Shown: positions 10,233 to 18,728 of the stretch, piece by piece
How the letters are laid out: each line of letters begins with the position of its first letter
Numbering within the stretch: the first letter of the stretch is position 1
Origin: Acinetobacter pullicarnis
Lineage (GTDB): Bacteria > Pseudomonadota > Gammaproteobacteria > Pseudomonadales > Moraxellaceae
Reading direction: 5' to 3'
NCBI RefSeq assembly: GCF_006352475.1
Contig: NZ_VCMZ01000001.1
Span: 1,178,001 to 1,242,000 of the forward strand
DNA: 64,000 nucleotides
Made by a program: the position numbers and the translations under genes
The notes under the pieces: generated by a model
Databases searched by the model: none
The model's input: the letters and a program-made list of their open reading frames with translations, nothing else
What the model was told of the DNA's origin: nothing

Positions 10233-10859
10233 CTAGCCTTTTTTACAAAGTTTTTGTAAAGGTTTTGAGAGCCAATCTACATTTTTGGGAGAGAACTGAC
10301 CTTGATAGATGTCTAAAATCTTGATTAAGTCTGGTTCATAATCTCCCGTGGTGTGAAACAGCCCCAAACAGCGAATGGTTTTATGATCATAATCAAAAGA
10401 AAAGATCACAATGGGGAGCTTGGCGGCATGTGCAATGTGATAAAAACCACTTTTTATTTTTTCAGCCCGCTTACGGGTACCTTCGGGCGCAATGGCAATC
10501 CAAATTTTATCTTGTTGTTGAATGCGATGCAGAATCTGTTGTGTGAGTCCAGTTGCGTGATTGCGGTTTACAGGAATGACCCCAACCCAGTTCAGGAGAT
10601 GTTTCAAAGGGGTGTTAAAGAGACTGGCTTTGCCCAAAATCGTAAATTTAATGCCAACACCCAACAAGGCTAAAAATCCATACCAAGCATCGTAGTTTGA
10701 GGTGTGCGGTGTAATAATAGCGACCGCTTTGGGGACATTGGGAAATTCACCAACGAATTGCCAGCCTTGCTTTAAATACAGTTGTTTGAAGAATTGACGG
10801 CTGATCAGATTACCGCGTTGTGGTACTTGATCAGGCAGGGTCGGGAATATTTGTGGCAT
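10233..10859 (-). CDS. Lysophospholipid acyltransferase family protein
   Basis: This is a PlsC-like acyltransferase of 208 residues. The catalytic HX4D motif appears as HTSNYDAW (about 52-59), and the substrate-binding motif PEGTRKR is at about 124-130. These point to transfer of an acyl chain to a lysophospholipid or a related glycerol lipid at the membrane. It lacks the long transmembrane N-terminus of PlsC proper, and the exact acceptor is not visible. It precedes the patatin-like gene on the same strand. Confidence 0.85.
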   Translation of the reverse strand: MPQIFPTLPDQVPQRGNLISRQFFKQLYLKQGWQFVGEFPNVPKAVAIITPHTSNYDAWYGFLALLGVGIKFTILGKASLFNTPLKHLLNWVGVIPVNRNHATGLTQQILHRIQQQDKIWIAIAPEGTRKRAEKIKSGFYHIAHAAKLPIVIFSFDYDHKTIRCLGLFHTTGDYEPDLIKILDIYQGQFSPKNVDWLSKPLQKLCKKG

Positions 10860-11007
10860 GGAATGGCAACTTTATTTTGATGATATTCATATTATTCTGC
10901 CCATCATTCAGTAACATAGAAAAAATATCAAGTAAGTAGCATCGAATTTATGGGCGACACTTCATTTTTATATTTTATGACGAGCTCATGTTGAGGGTAA
11001 GCAAGCG

Positions 11008-12276
11008 ATGCCACTAAAACCAGCACAGCTTTATCTGCTGTTCTTTTCATTATATTGGGCACAAGGTTTACCGGTGGGGTTTATGACTCAGGCCTTGCCG
11101 GTTATTTTACGGATGCAAGGCGTGTCTTTGGCACATATTGGTGGTTTTGGTTTGCTCATGGCACCTTGGGCGCTGAAAGTATTGTGGGCACCTTGGGTGG
11201 ATCGGGTTGGTATACCAGCCTTAGGTCACTATCGTGCTTGGATTTTAATCACTCAACTCTCTAGTATTGTGATTTTAATAGTATTGTCTTATCTCCCAAT
11301 TGAGTCGTTGAATCATCCGACTTATTTACTGCTATTTTTCATCGCATTGCTAAGCATGAATTGTATGGGAGCAACCCAAGATATTGCGACGGATGCCTTG
11401 GCGGTACGCAGCTTAAAAGCGGCCCAACAACACTGGGGCAATATGTTTCAGGTGATTGGTTCACGTTTAGGTTTTATTGTGGGTGGTGGGGCGATCCTTT
11501 GGGCCTTAGATTTTTTAAGCTGGCAATCTACATTTATGCTGTTAGCGGGATTGCTGGCATTGAATACAATTCCGATCCTGTATTTTAACGAAGGCGACTC
11601 TGCGAGATCCTCGGTTATAAATGCACAGCCTGTTTTAGCCAAGCAAACACTACGCGAGTATTTACATTCCTATGTGAGGTATTTCAGCCAAACCAAAGTC
11701 ATGTTTTTATGGTTGTTGGTGTTGCTTAGTGTCAAAGTTACTGATGGTTTATCAGGACCAATTAGCAAACCGTTATTGGTGGATCTCGGATTAAGCCTAA
11801 GTCAAATTGGTATCTACATCACGATGCTGGGGGCTGCGGCGGCATTAATGGGAGCATTTTTGGCCAGTCTATGTCTGCAACGTTTAGCTCGGCAGCATGC
11901 TTTTGTCTTATTTTCCATCTTGAAATTATCGACCGTATTCGGTTTTGCCGGGTTAGCACAGCAATATGAGCAAGGGCAGCATGTGGCGCATTGGTTAATC
12001 TATGTGATTAATGCTCTTGAAGATTTATTTTCCGCAATGTTATTGGTGGTCATACTGACCTTGGTGATGCAGTATAGTCGCCACAGTCATGCGGGAACTG
12101 ATTTCACTTTACAGGTGTCAATTATGGCATTGGTGAGTGGGGTGTTTTATACACTGAGCGGTATTCTTGGAGATTACTTGGGTTACAAAACTTATTTAAT
12201 GCTGATTGGTATTGTTGGTATATTTATGTTGTTGCCTGCTTATCTTTGGCAGCGCTGTTATAACACTGAAAAATAA
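11008..12276 (+). CDS. MFS transporter, AmpG-like
   Basis: This is a 12-helix inner-membrane permease of 422 residues. The start LYLLFFSLYWAQGLPVGF and the cytoplasmic loop WAPWVDR match the AmpG/SLC33 branch of the major facilitator superfamily. AmpG proteins import muropeptides for cell-wall recycling. I cannot tell whether this copy does so or carries a related substrate. No beta-lactamase or ampR gene is adjacent. The ribosome binding site (GAGGG) lies about 11 bases before the ATG. Confidence 0.8.
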   Translation: MPLKPAQLYLLFFSLYWAQGLPVGFMTQALPVILRMQGVSLAHIGGFGLLMAPWALKVLWAPWVDRVGIPALGHYRAWILITQLSSIVILIVLSYLPIESLNHPTYLLLFFIALLSMNCMGATQDIATDALAVRSLKAAQQHWGNMFQVIGSRLGFIVGGGAILWALDFLSWQSTFMLLAGLLALNTIPILYFNEGDSARSSVINAQPVLAKQTLREYLHSYVRYFSQTKVMFLWLLVLLSVKVTDGLSGPISKPLLVDLGLSLSQIGIYITMLGAAAALMGAFLASLCLQRLARQHAFVLFSILKLSTVFGFAGLAQQYEQGQHVAHWLIYVINALEDLFSAMLLVVILTLVMQYSRHSHAGTDFTLQVSIMALVSGVFYTLSGILGDYLGYKTYLMLIGIVGIFMLLPAYLWQRCYNTEK

Positions 12277-12321
12277 GTAACATTGTAATAAAACAAATAA
12301 AGTGAATTAAAGTAAAACGGC

Positions 12322-12338
12322 TTTAAGTTGTTTTTAAG
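12322..12338 (+). promoter_or_regulatory. PmrA box upstream of pmrC
   Basis: The sequence reads TTTAAG-TTGTT-TTTAAG, an exact match to the HTTAAD-N5-HTTAAD consensus known for PmrA/BasR. It lies 52-68 bases before the pmrC ATG, where a -35-overlapping activator site is expected. It implies autoactivation of pmrCAB. Confidence 0.85.
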
Positions 12339-12389
12339 TTTTATTTATTACATTCATCTGCGTGATCAATACGAAATATTTAATATAAA

Positions 12390-14045
12390 ATGTCAAATTT
12401 TCTAGCAAAAATGAAATTACCGAACTTAAAACTCTCAATAACTGCTTTTAATTTTTTAGTTGCAGTCTGGATTGGTATTTTTTTAAACTTTGCTTTTTTA
12501 GAGCAAATTAATACCCTCACACCGTATCGGGGTCTAAAGGCCTATCTTTTTGTGTTTGCGACGGGCTGTGTATTGGTTGCACTCTATAATCTTATTTTTC
12601 AGATTATTAATTGGAAATGGACCGTTAAGCTCTTTAGCATCATTCTGATTTTTATTGGTGGTTTTAGTGCCTATTTTGTGGGTTCGCTAGGCGTATTGAT
12701 TACCCCGGATCAAATTCAAAATAGCATCCAAACTGATGCCAAAGAGGCTGCAGATTTATTATCAATGCGCTTTATTATTTGGGCATTGCTCGGCGTGCTT
12801 TTACCAATCTTAGTATTATGTTGGATTAAAATTAAACCAGAACCACTGAGTAAAGTGCTGATTAAAAAGGCCATAAGTGCGGTTGCTTCTTTTGCTGTTA
12901 TTTTAGGGCTGCTATTTATTTTCTATGTCGATTATGCAGCAATATTTCGTGAGAATCGCAGTATTAAGGGCATGATCTCACCGCAGAATGTGATTGCATC
13001 CAGTTATTCTTATTTTCATAAAAAAGCCCCAAAGAAAAATTTACCTTTACTGGCTTATGGTGAAGATGCACATTTAAATAGCACGGCTGCTAAGGATGCA
13101 CTGCCTAAACTGATGGTCTTGGTGGTTGGTGAGACCGCACGGGCAGAAAGTTTTTCACTGAACGGTTATGCACGAAATACCAATCCGGAACTGTCTAAAC
13201 AAGCGCAACTGATCAATTTTAGTCAGGTGAGTTCTTGTGGGACGGCTACAGCAGTTTCAGTACCTTGTATGTTTTCAGGGATGCCGCGCAAACAATATGA
13301 TGAGCGTTTAGCAAGTCACCGTGAAGGCTTACTCGATGTTGCGCAACGTGCAGGCTATAAAGTGACTTGGATGAGCAATAATTCAGGTTGTAAAGGTGTT
13401 TGCGATCGGGTAGAACAATATCAAATTCCTGAAGAAGTTAAACAGAAATGGTGCGTAGCGAATGAATGTAAAGATGGCATTTTGGTGGATGCTTTAACGG
13501 ATTATATTGGAAAAATTCCCAAAGATGATCAAACCCCAAGATTGGTGGTCTTACATCAGTTAGGCAGTCATGGACCTGCTTATTATAAGCGTGCACCAGA
13601 TGAGTTTAGACATTTTAAGCCCTTCTGTGACACCAATGCGATCCAAGGCTGTAGCAGTGAGCAGCTAGTGAATGTCTATGATAATTCAATTGTTTATACC
13701 GACCATATATTGAATCAAGTGATTGAAGTATTGAAAAAACAATCACACTATCGCACAGGATTTTGGTATCTCTCTGATCATGGTGAATCTACAGGCGAGC
13801 GTGGCATGTACTTGCATGGTGCCCCTTATGCGATGGCACCGAGTCAACAGACTCATGTGCCGATGATGATGTGGTTCTCAGATCAATGGGCTGCGAATGC
13901 CGCAGATCAAGTCGCTTGTTTGTCTCGTCAGAAATCAACCGAACTCAGTCAAGATAATTTATTTCCAAGCCTTCTTAGTTTACTCGATGTGAAATCGGAA
14001 GTTATTGATATCAATAATGATATGCTACAGCGATGCAAGGTTTAA
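12390..14045 (+). CDS. pmrC: Lipid A phosphoethanolamine transferase
   Basis: This inner-membrane EptA-family enzyme of 551 residues moves phosphoethanolamine from phosphatidylethanolamine to lipid A phosphates, lowering polymyxin binding. Five N-terminal helices (to about 182) precede a periplasmic sulfatase-like domain. The nucleophile Thr249 lies in VVGETARAESFSLNGY, and the Zn-binding ligands include SDHGES. The pairs of Cys in SCGTATAVSVPC, GCKGVC and WCVANEC match the disulfides of EptA/MCR enzymes. The ATG has no clear ribosome binding site; an ATG at 12411 is an alternative. It heads the pmrCAB operon. Confidence 0.96.
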   Translation: MSNFLAKMKLPNLKLSITAFNFLVAVWIGIFLNFAFLEQINTLTPYRGLKAYLFVFATGCVLVALYNLIFQIINWKWTVKLFSIILIFIGGFSAYFVGSLGVLITPDQIQNSIQTDAKEAADLLSMRFIIWALLGVLLPILVLCWIKIKPEPLSKVLIKKAISAVASFAVILGLLFIFYVDYAAIFRENRSIKGMISPQNVIASSYSYFHKKAPKKNLPLLAYGEDAHLNSTAAKDALPKLMVLVVGETARAESFSLNGYARNTNPELSKQAQLINFSQVSSCGTATAVSVPCMFSGMPRKQYDERLASHREGLLDVAQRAGYKVTWMSNNSGCKGVCDRVEQYQIPEEVKQKWCVANECKDGILVDALTDYIGKIPKDDQTPRLVVLHQLGSHGPAYYKRAPDEFRHFKPFCDTNAIQGCSSEQLVNVYDNSIVYTDHILNQVIEVLKKQSHYRTGFWYLSDHGESTGERGMYLHGAPYAMAPSQQTHVPMMMWFSDQWAANAADQVACLSRQKSTELSQDNLFPSLLSLLDVKSEVIDINNDMLQRCKV

Positions 14046-14065
14046 AGCTCAGCCAAGGAAAAATC

Positions 14066-14749
14066 ATGACAAATATATTGATGATTGAAGATGATTTCAT
14101 GATTGCAGAATCGACGATAACGTTACTGAATTTTCATCAGTTTGAAGTCGAATGGGTGAATAATGGGCTAGATGGTTTGAAGTCACTGAATAAAAATAGC
14201 TTTGACCTCATTCTGCTTGATCTTGGCTTACCGATGATGGATGGTATACAGGTTCTCAAACAAATTCGGCAAAAAACCAATATTCCTGTCTTGATTATTT
14301 CTGCACGTGATCAATTAGAAAATCGCGTTGAGGGTTTAAATCAAGGTGCCGATGACTATCTGATTAAACCGTATGAGTTTGATGAGTTAATCGCGCGTAT
14401 TCATGCCTTATTGCGTCGTTGTGGGCGAGATCCATTACAGCAACCGACTGAGTCTAAAATGCAGAGTGGGGATGTAATTCTTGATGTTGAACAACATGTC
14501 GCAACCCTAAACGGCGTCGAGGTTGAATTGTCCAATCGTGAATGGGCGATTTTAATGCCGTTAATGCTGCATCCCAATAAAATATTTTCCAAAGCCAATC
14601 TAGAAGATAAGCTCTATGCCTTTGATAGTGAAATTAGTAGTAATACCATCGAAGTTTATGTACATCATCTTAGAGCAAAATTGGGAAAAGATTTCATTCG
14701 TACCATTCGTGGTTTAGGCTATCGTTTGGGGCAGCCACAGAAGTTATAG
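14066..14749 (+). CDS. pmrA: Response regulator PmrA (BasR)
   Basis: This is an OmpR-family DNA-binding response regulator of 227 residues. The receiver domain has the acidic pair ED near residue 8, the phospho-acceptor Asp52 in LILLDLGLP, and the conserved Lys in LIKPYEFDE. The C-terminal winged helix ends with VHHLRAKLGKDFIRTIRGLGYRLG. I chose the ATG at 14066 because AAGGAA lies just before it; an upstream in-frame ATG overlaps the end of pmrC and would add 11 unusual residues. It activates pmrC and probably the two other boxed genes nearby. Confidence 0.96.
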   Translation: MTNILMIEDDFMIAESTITLLNFHQFEVEWVNNGLDGLKSLNKNSFDLILLDLGLPMMDGIQVLKQIRQKTNIPVLIISARDQLENRVEGLNQGADDYLIKPYEFDELIARIHALLRRCGRDPLQQPTESKMQSGDVILDVEQHVATLNGVEVELSNREWAILMPLMLHPNKIFSKANLEDKLYAFDSEISSNTIEVYVHHLRAKLGKDFIRTIRGLGYRLGQPQKL

Positions 14750-14753
14750 AGTT

Positions 14754-16097
14754 ATGTTCAAGCGCTATTCACTCAAAAAACGTTTAATCACTTATATCTC
14801 TGTATTTAGTGTGGTCTTAGGCTGTGTTTTAGTGCTCGAAGCTTATCGGATTTCATTGCGAGAACTCGATGAAATCTTAGATGCGCAAATGGTTTATTTG
14901 GCTGAACGGGTTGCGTTAAATGTACATCCGATCCAAAGCCAATTTAATGAACATAGACATTATCACGAAGAAGATTTATTTATTGATGTCTGGGCCTATG
15001 CCGATCATAGCGATGTTAATCATAAGCAACATATGTTGGTTTCTCAAAAGGACAGCCCAGGGTTCTATACGCATGAAAATGATAATGGTGAATGGGTGAC
15101 CTATATTATCCCAGTCAAAGATTATCAAATTCAGATTAGTCAACAACTTAAGGTCCGTAAAATTCTTGCCTTAGAGTTGGCAGGCAGTATGTTTCTTCCC
15201 TACTTGCTGATTTTTCCTTTAGGAATTTTGGCGTTGGTGTTAATTATTAGTCGAAATTTAAAGCCTTTGGAAGATTTTAAAACCGAATTGTCGCAGCGCG
15301 ATTCTAATGATTTGGGTGCAATTATAAACAGCCATTATCCTGATGAATTAATCCCGACAATTAATGAAATGAATAGTTTATTTGAGCGGATTCAATTGGG
15401 ACAGCAGGAACAAAAGCAGTTTATTGCCGATGCTGCACATGAGCTCCGTACACCGATTACTGCATTAAACTTACAGACCAAAATACTATTAAGTCAAAAC
15501 CCAGAAGATAAAAATCTCAATAATTTAGCCAAAGGTTTGGCGCGTATCCAACATTTGGTTTCGCAGCTTTTGGCATTGGCAAAACAAGATGCTGCTTTAA
15601 ATCAAGACGAGTTGATCTCTAATTTTTCCTTGAATGATATTGTGGTGCAATCCATTGAACAACTTATGAATCTTGCAATGGAAAAAGAACTGGATATGGG
15701 CTTGGTGCGCAATGAGTTGGTCCAGATACAAAGTATTGAGCAATCTATTCACTCGGTTATTTACAATCTATTAGACAATGCAATTAAATATACCCCAAAT
15801 GCTGGGGTCATCAATATTTCAATATTTCAAACAAACATAAATAGTGTGACGATTTTAATTGAAGACAGTGGAATGGGAATTCCAGCAGCGCAATATGAAA
15901 TGGTGCTAAAACGTTTTTATCGAGTGCATCATCATTTAATCGTGGGCAGTGGCCTTGGACTTGCTATTGTAGATAAAGCCATTCAACAATTAGGCGGGCA
16001 TTTTGAGCTGTCTAAAAGTCAGGATCTTGGTGGCTTAGCAGCACGTGTTACTTTGCCACTGCACTATCATAAAAAAGAACTTCTCAGCGAAGTCTAA
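14754..16097 (+). CDS. pmrB: Sensor histidine kinase PmrB (BasS)
   Basis: This inner-membrane sensor kinase of 447 residues phosphorylates PmrA. Two transmembrane helices (about 12-30 and 143-166) enclose a periplasmic loop of about 110 residues. A HAMP segment, the H-box DAAHELRTPITAL with phospho-acceptor His229, the N-box (LLDNAIKYTP) and the G-boxes (EDSGMGI, GSGLGLAIV) follow. The periplasmic loop contains a His/Glu cluster (EHRHYHEED, about 66-74) that could bind metal; this is inference. The gene starts 4 bases after pmrA. Confidence 0.95.
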   Translation: MFKRYSLKKRLITYISVFSVVLGCVLVLEAYRISLRELDEILDAQMVYLAERVALNVHPIQSQFNEHRHYHEEDLFIDVWAYADHSDVNHKQHMLVSQKDSPGFYTHENDNGEWVTYIIPVKDYQIQISQQLKVRKILALELAGSMFLPYLLIFPLGILALVLIISRNLKPLEDFKTELSQRDSNDLGAIINSHYPDELIPTINEMNSLFERIQLGQQEQKQFIADAAHELRTPITALNLQTKILLSQNPEDKNLNNLAKGLARIQHLVSQLLALAKQDAALNQDELISNFSLNDIVVQSIEQLMNLAMEKELDMGLVRNELVQIQSIEQSIHSVIYNLLDNAIKYTPNAGVINISIFQTNINSVTILIEDSGMGIPAAQYEMVLKRFYRVHHHLIVGSGLGLAIVDKAIQQLGGHFELSKSQDLGGLAARVTLPLHYHKKELLSEV

Positions 16098-16132
16098 GTG
16101 TCATCCATCGATTTAAGATTCAGCACAACTGC

Positions 16133-16939
16133 TTAGATCATCGGTAAAGGCTTTTGCAATTCGATGGCTTTAAAAAATAAAAAACATTTTTTAGCACGTT
16201 TACCATCACTTCCTAGTTTTTCAAAATTGATATGTCTCGCCCAGCGTAGTCGATGGCTTACTTTTAAAATACCAAGATAGGTTTTTGTTGAAGGTAGGAT
16301 TTTATCTAAAAAAATCTGGCTAGCTTGTGCTAATTGTTGTTCATTAAACAGATGTGCTGTTGAAAAAATAAGACATAACCAATCTCGAACCTGACAGGAT
16401 TGCACATCAAGTACTTGTCCTGGATCAGTTTCAAAGTCGATAAATGTAAATTGATGCGCTTCATCAACCAGGATATTACGTGCGAAGGCTTCACTTAAAT
16501 AACTATTTTTACTGTGAATTGAGGAAATCGCATCAATGGCTGCATGAAATAGCTTGATTTGCTGTTCAGGTTGTTCGTGGAGTTGCGCTAAGGCTTGATC
16601 CAACTGTAGTACCTGTTTGCCATTTGCAGCAGCATCTTCAATTAAGAGGCCATATTCACTGCTTGCCAATAGGGTTGGGGTTGAAATCCCGAGCGCTTGT
16701 AAACTTTGAATGCGTTGAACTTCACATTGAATCGCTTTATGACCGCCGTAGTTGGGAATCGGTGTAAGCACTTTAAGCTGAAAAAACTGAGCTAGCCATC
16801 GCAGTGGGATATAAATCCAAGTTGAGTGGCGCGCTGATGCTTTTTTAAGCCAAACTTTCATCTCTCCAATATGATAGGACTGGATATTGCTATTTTGGAG
16901 TTGAATTGAGTTATTTAAAAAGTGATTTAAATCGGACAT
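16133..16939 (-). CDS. Atypical kinase-fold protein, probable PmrA target
   Basis: This protein of 268 residues resembles the small Rio/Bud32/LPS-kinase branch of the protein-kinase fold. The C-lobe reads SEAFARNILVDEA followed by FTFIDFETD, giving the metal-binding Asn and the DFG-position Asp. The position five before that Asn, normally the catalytic Asp, is Glu, so catalysis is uncertain. It is convergent with pmrB, ending 35 bp from it. A perfect PmrA box lies 52-68 bases upstream of its start, which suggests that it acts with PmrC in envelope modification. A sugar or lipid A kinase role is only inference. Confidence 0.65.
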   Translation of the reverse strand: MSDLNHFLNNSIQLQNSNIQSYHIGEMKVWLKKASARHSTWIYIPLRWLAQFFQLKVLTPIPNYGGHKAIQCEVQRIQSLQALGISTPTLLASSEYGLLIEDAAANGKQVLQLDQALAQLHEQPEQQIKLFHAAIDAISSIHSKNSYLSEAFARNILVDEAHQFTFIDFETDPGQVLDVQSCQVRDWLCLIFSTAHLFNEQQLAQASQIFLDKILPSTKTYLGILKVSHRLRWARHINFEKLGSDGKRAKKCFLFFKAIELQKPLPMI

Positions 16940-16990
16940 ATATAACGTTAGGTAAAATAATTATCTACAAGTCTATATTATTTTAATGAA

Positions 16991-17007
16991 TTTAAGGAAA
17001 AATTAAG
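16991..17007 (-). promoter_or_regulatory. PmrA box upstream of kinase-like gene
   Basis: The plus strand reads TTTAAG-GAAAA-ATTAAG, an exact fit to HTTAAD-N5-HTTAAD. Read leftward it is CTTAAT-N5-CTTAAA, with a possible -10 (TAGACT) 15 bases further on. It lies within a 284-bp gap that otherwise shows no gene. Confidence 0.7.
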
Positions 17008-17223
17008 TTAAGTCATGTTGTTTTATTTAATTAAATCAATCTTAAATTACAATAAGATGAAAAAAGGTTACTTTTTCACAATTCATAAATATTATTGGGT
17101 GTGATGTAGGTTAGTGGGGGAATAAAGGGACTGTGTTGATGAAGATTTTGGGAAGCCGATGAGAAAAACAAAAAAAGCAGATATAACGTTTATACCTGCT
17201 GTTGCTGAAAGAGCTTGGTGTCG

Positions 17224-18000
17224 TTAATTGAGGACTGGCACCGTTTGCTTTACTGGCGCGGGTTGCTGAGCGAGTTGCGCATGCGCTAGTAGTTTTCGAT
17301 AAAATACTGCAAAAAATACAGCATTTAGCGCAAAGACATACCAACCTGTCCATAAATTATGGCTCAAAAAGTGTGCGCCACGCATCATCTGGCCCCAGCC
17401 CATCGTAAAACCAAACACCAGGCCTGCAAATAGAAAGAAATAGGCGCGTTTAGGCTGACTTAGACGATAGACAAAATAACCAGTCATTAATGCAAAACCT
17501 GCACTGGCATGGCCACCAGGAAAACAATGCCCTTGTGTGGCAGAAAAATCCCAAACTAAGCCTGAGCTTGAGGTTTCAACCATATTCCAAGGACAGTCAT
17601 GACGAGACTGCGATTTTATTATGCCCACCAATGCTGTGGAAAGAATACTGACCCCAAACATATATGCATAAATAACCCGATTGGGTTTTAAGCGGTCAAT
17701 TTTGAATGAAAGCAACCAGAGGACTAAAAAGCTCGCATACACCACGATCATTATATATTTTAAAATCTGATGATTCCAAAAAGTTAAAAATGCATGATAA
17801 CGGTTGAAAAAATGTCCAGACTGATCTACCCAAGGTTGAATAAAGTAGAGATCAATTTTTCCGCCTATAGGAAAAAATACCAACAGCGCCAAGCAAGTAA
17901 ATAACAAGATTGAGCTATCGGTCATGAGATATTTTTTTTGGCTCGGCTGAAGCATCATTAGAATTTGAATATACGGTTTTGTTAAAATAAATTTCAACAT
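17224..18000 (-). CDS. PAP2 family membrane phosphatase, probable PmrA target
   Basis: This is an inner-membrane lipid phosphatase of up to 258 residues with about six helices. The PAP2 motifs are KSQSRHDCPW (129-138), FPGGHAS (160-166) and GAHFLSH (208-214). In the last, His210 is the expected catalytic His, and His214 occupies the usual Asp position. The annotated ATG at 18000 is doubtful because a PmrA box sits 7-23 bases upstream of it. A transcript starting downstream of that box would favour ATGs at 17958, 17955 or 17925. A PAP2 gene beside a phosphoethanolamine transferase is also seen in the mcr-1-pap2 cassette. A lipid A or undecaprenyl-phosphate role is inferred. Confidence 0.82.
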   Translation of the reverse strand: MLKFILTKPYIQILMMLQPSQKKYLMTDSSILLFTCLALLVFFPIGGKIDLYFIQPWVDQSGHFFNRYHAFLTFWNHQILKYIMIVVYASFLVLWLLSFKIDRLKPNRVIYAYMFGVSILSTALVGIIKSQSRHDCPWNMVETSSSGLVWDFSATQGHCFPGGHASAGFALMTGYFVYRLSQPKRAYFFLFAGLVFGFTMGWGQMMRGAHFLSHNLWTGWYVFALNAVFFAVFYRKLLAHAQLAQQPAPVKQTVPVLN

Positions 18001-18006
18001 TCAAAA

Positions 18007-18023
18007 CTTAAATTTCTCTTAAA
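18007..18023 (-). promoter_or_regulatory. PmrA box at the PAP2 gene
   Basis: The plus strand reads CTTAAA-TTTCT-CTTAAA, again an exact HTTAAD-N5-HTTAAD match. Read leftward, a TATTTT hexamer begins 17 bases after the second half-site, as expected for an activator site that replaces the -35. This puts transcription start inside the longest reading frame. Confidence 0.7.
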
Positions 18024-18206
18024 AAGGCTGAAGCAATTTTGTTATTTGAGTGGATTATCACAGCATCGAAAATGATGCTGGTTAAAATAATAAAAATAAT
18101 CTCACTGTGCAATACGCTGCATAATAAATACGCTATTTAGTCGTTTGCATCGTATTCATAAATTATTTTAGGCTACATTTTAAACTTTTATTGTGGCTGT
18201 CAGGGA

Positions 18207-18728
18207 TTAAAGAAAGACTGCAGCTAAACCAGCACCAAGCGACATTAAATAGATAGGATGAATTTTTTTAACTAAGCCAAGTACGCTTGTTAAAACTACC
18301 ACAGCAATGAGTACATGTTGTTGTACAGATGCTTCTGCTATTAGCCAAGCACTGCTTAAAACCAAACCAACTGTAATTGGCTGTAGGGCAAGTTCTAGTG
18401 TGGTCTTAAAAGGATGGGTTTTAAATGAATCCCAAAATTTAAGTGCATATAATGTAATCACAGAGGAGGGGCCAAATTTCGCAATACAGGTTACTACTAA
18501 ACCCAATGGTCCCGCAACATGCCAGCCCAGTAAAGGAATAATCATCATATTGGGTCCCGGTGCGGCTTGTGCCAGTGCAAACATTGCTTGAAATTGATCT
18601 GCGGATACCCAGTGCTGTACATTCACGGCTTGATGCTGTAATGCCGGTAAAATCGCATTTCCACCGCCAAAAGATAAAATAGACAACTGTGTAAATATTA
18701 GTGCAAGTAAGCAAAGTGTCGGGATCAT
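18207..18728 (-). CDS. chrA: Chromate transporter family protein, second half
   Basis: This is a CHR-family membrane protein of 173 residues corresponding to one of the two homologous halves of ChrA. The conserved FGGGNAILPALQ (about 20-31) and AQAAPGPNMMIIPLLG (about 53-68) motifs are present. Its ATG overlaps the stop of the preceding gene (ATGA), so both halves are made together and probably form one heteromeric exporter. The CHR family exports chromate, but many members have unproven substrates. No reductase gene is adjacent. Confidence 0.85.
   Translation of the reverse strand: MIPTLCLLALIFTQLSILSFGGGNAILPALQHQAVNVQHWVSADQFQAMFALAQAAPGPNMMIIPLLGWHVAGPLGLVVTCIAKFGPSSVITLYALKFWDSFKTHPFKTTLELALQPITVGLVLSSAWLIAEASVQQHVLIAVVVLTSVLGLVKKIHPIYLMSLGAGLAAVFL

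Noticed and set aside
17111..17353. Leftward open frame overlapping the PAP2 gene end
   Set aside because: It lies mostly antisense-frame within the PAP2 coding region, and its Cys/Ser-rich content is that of a shadow frame.
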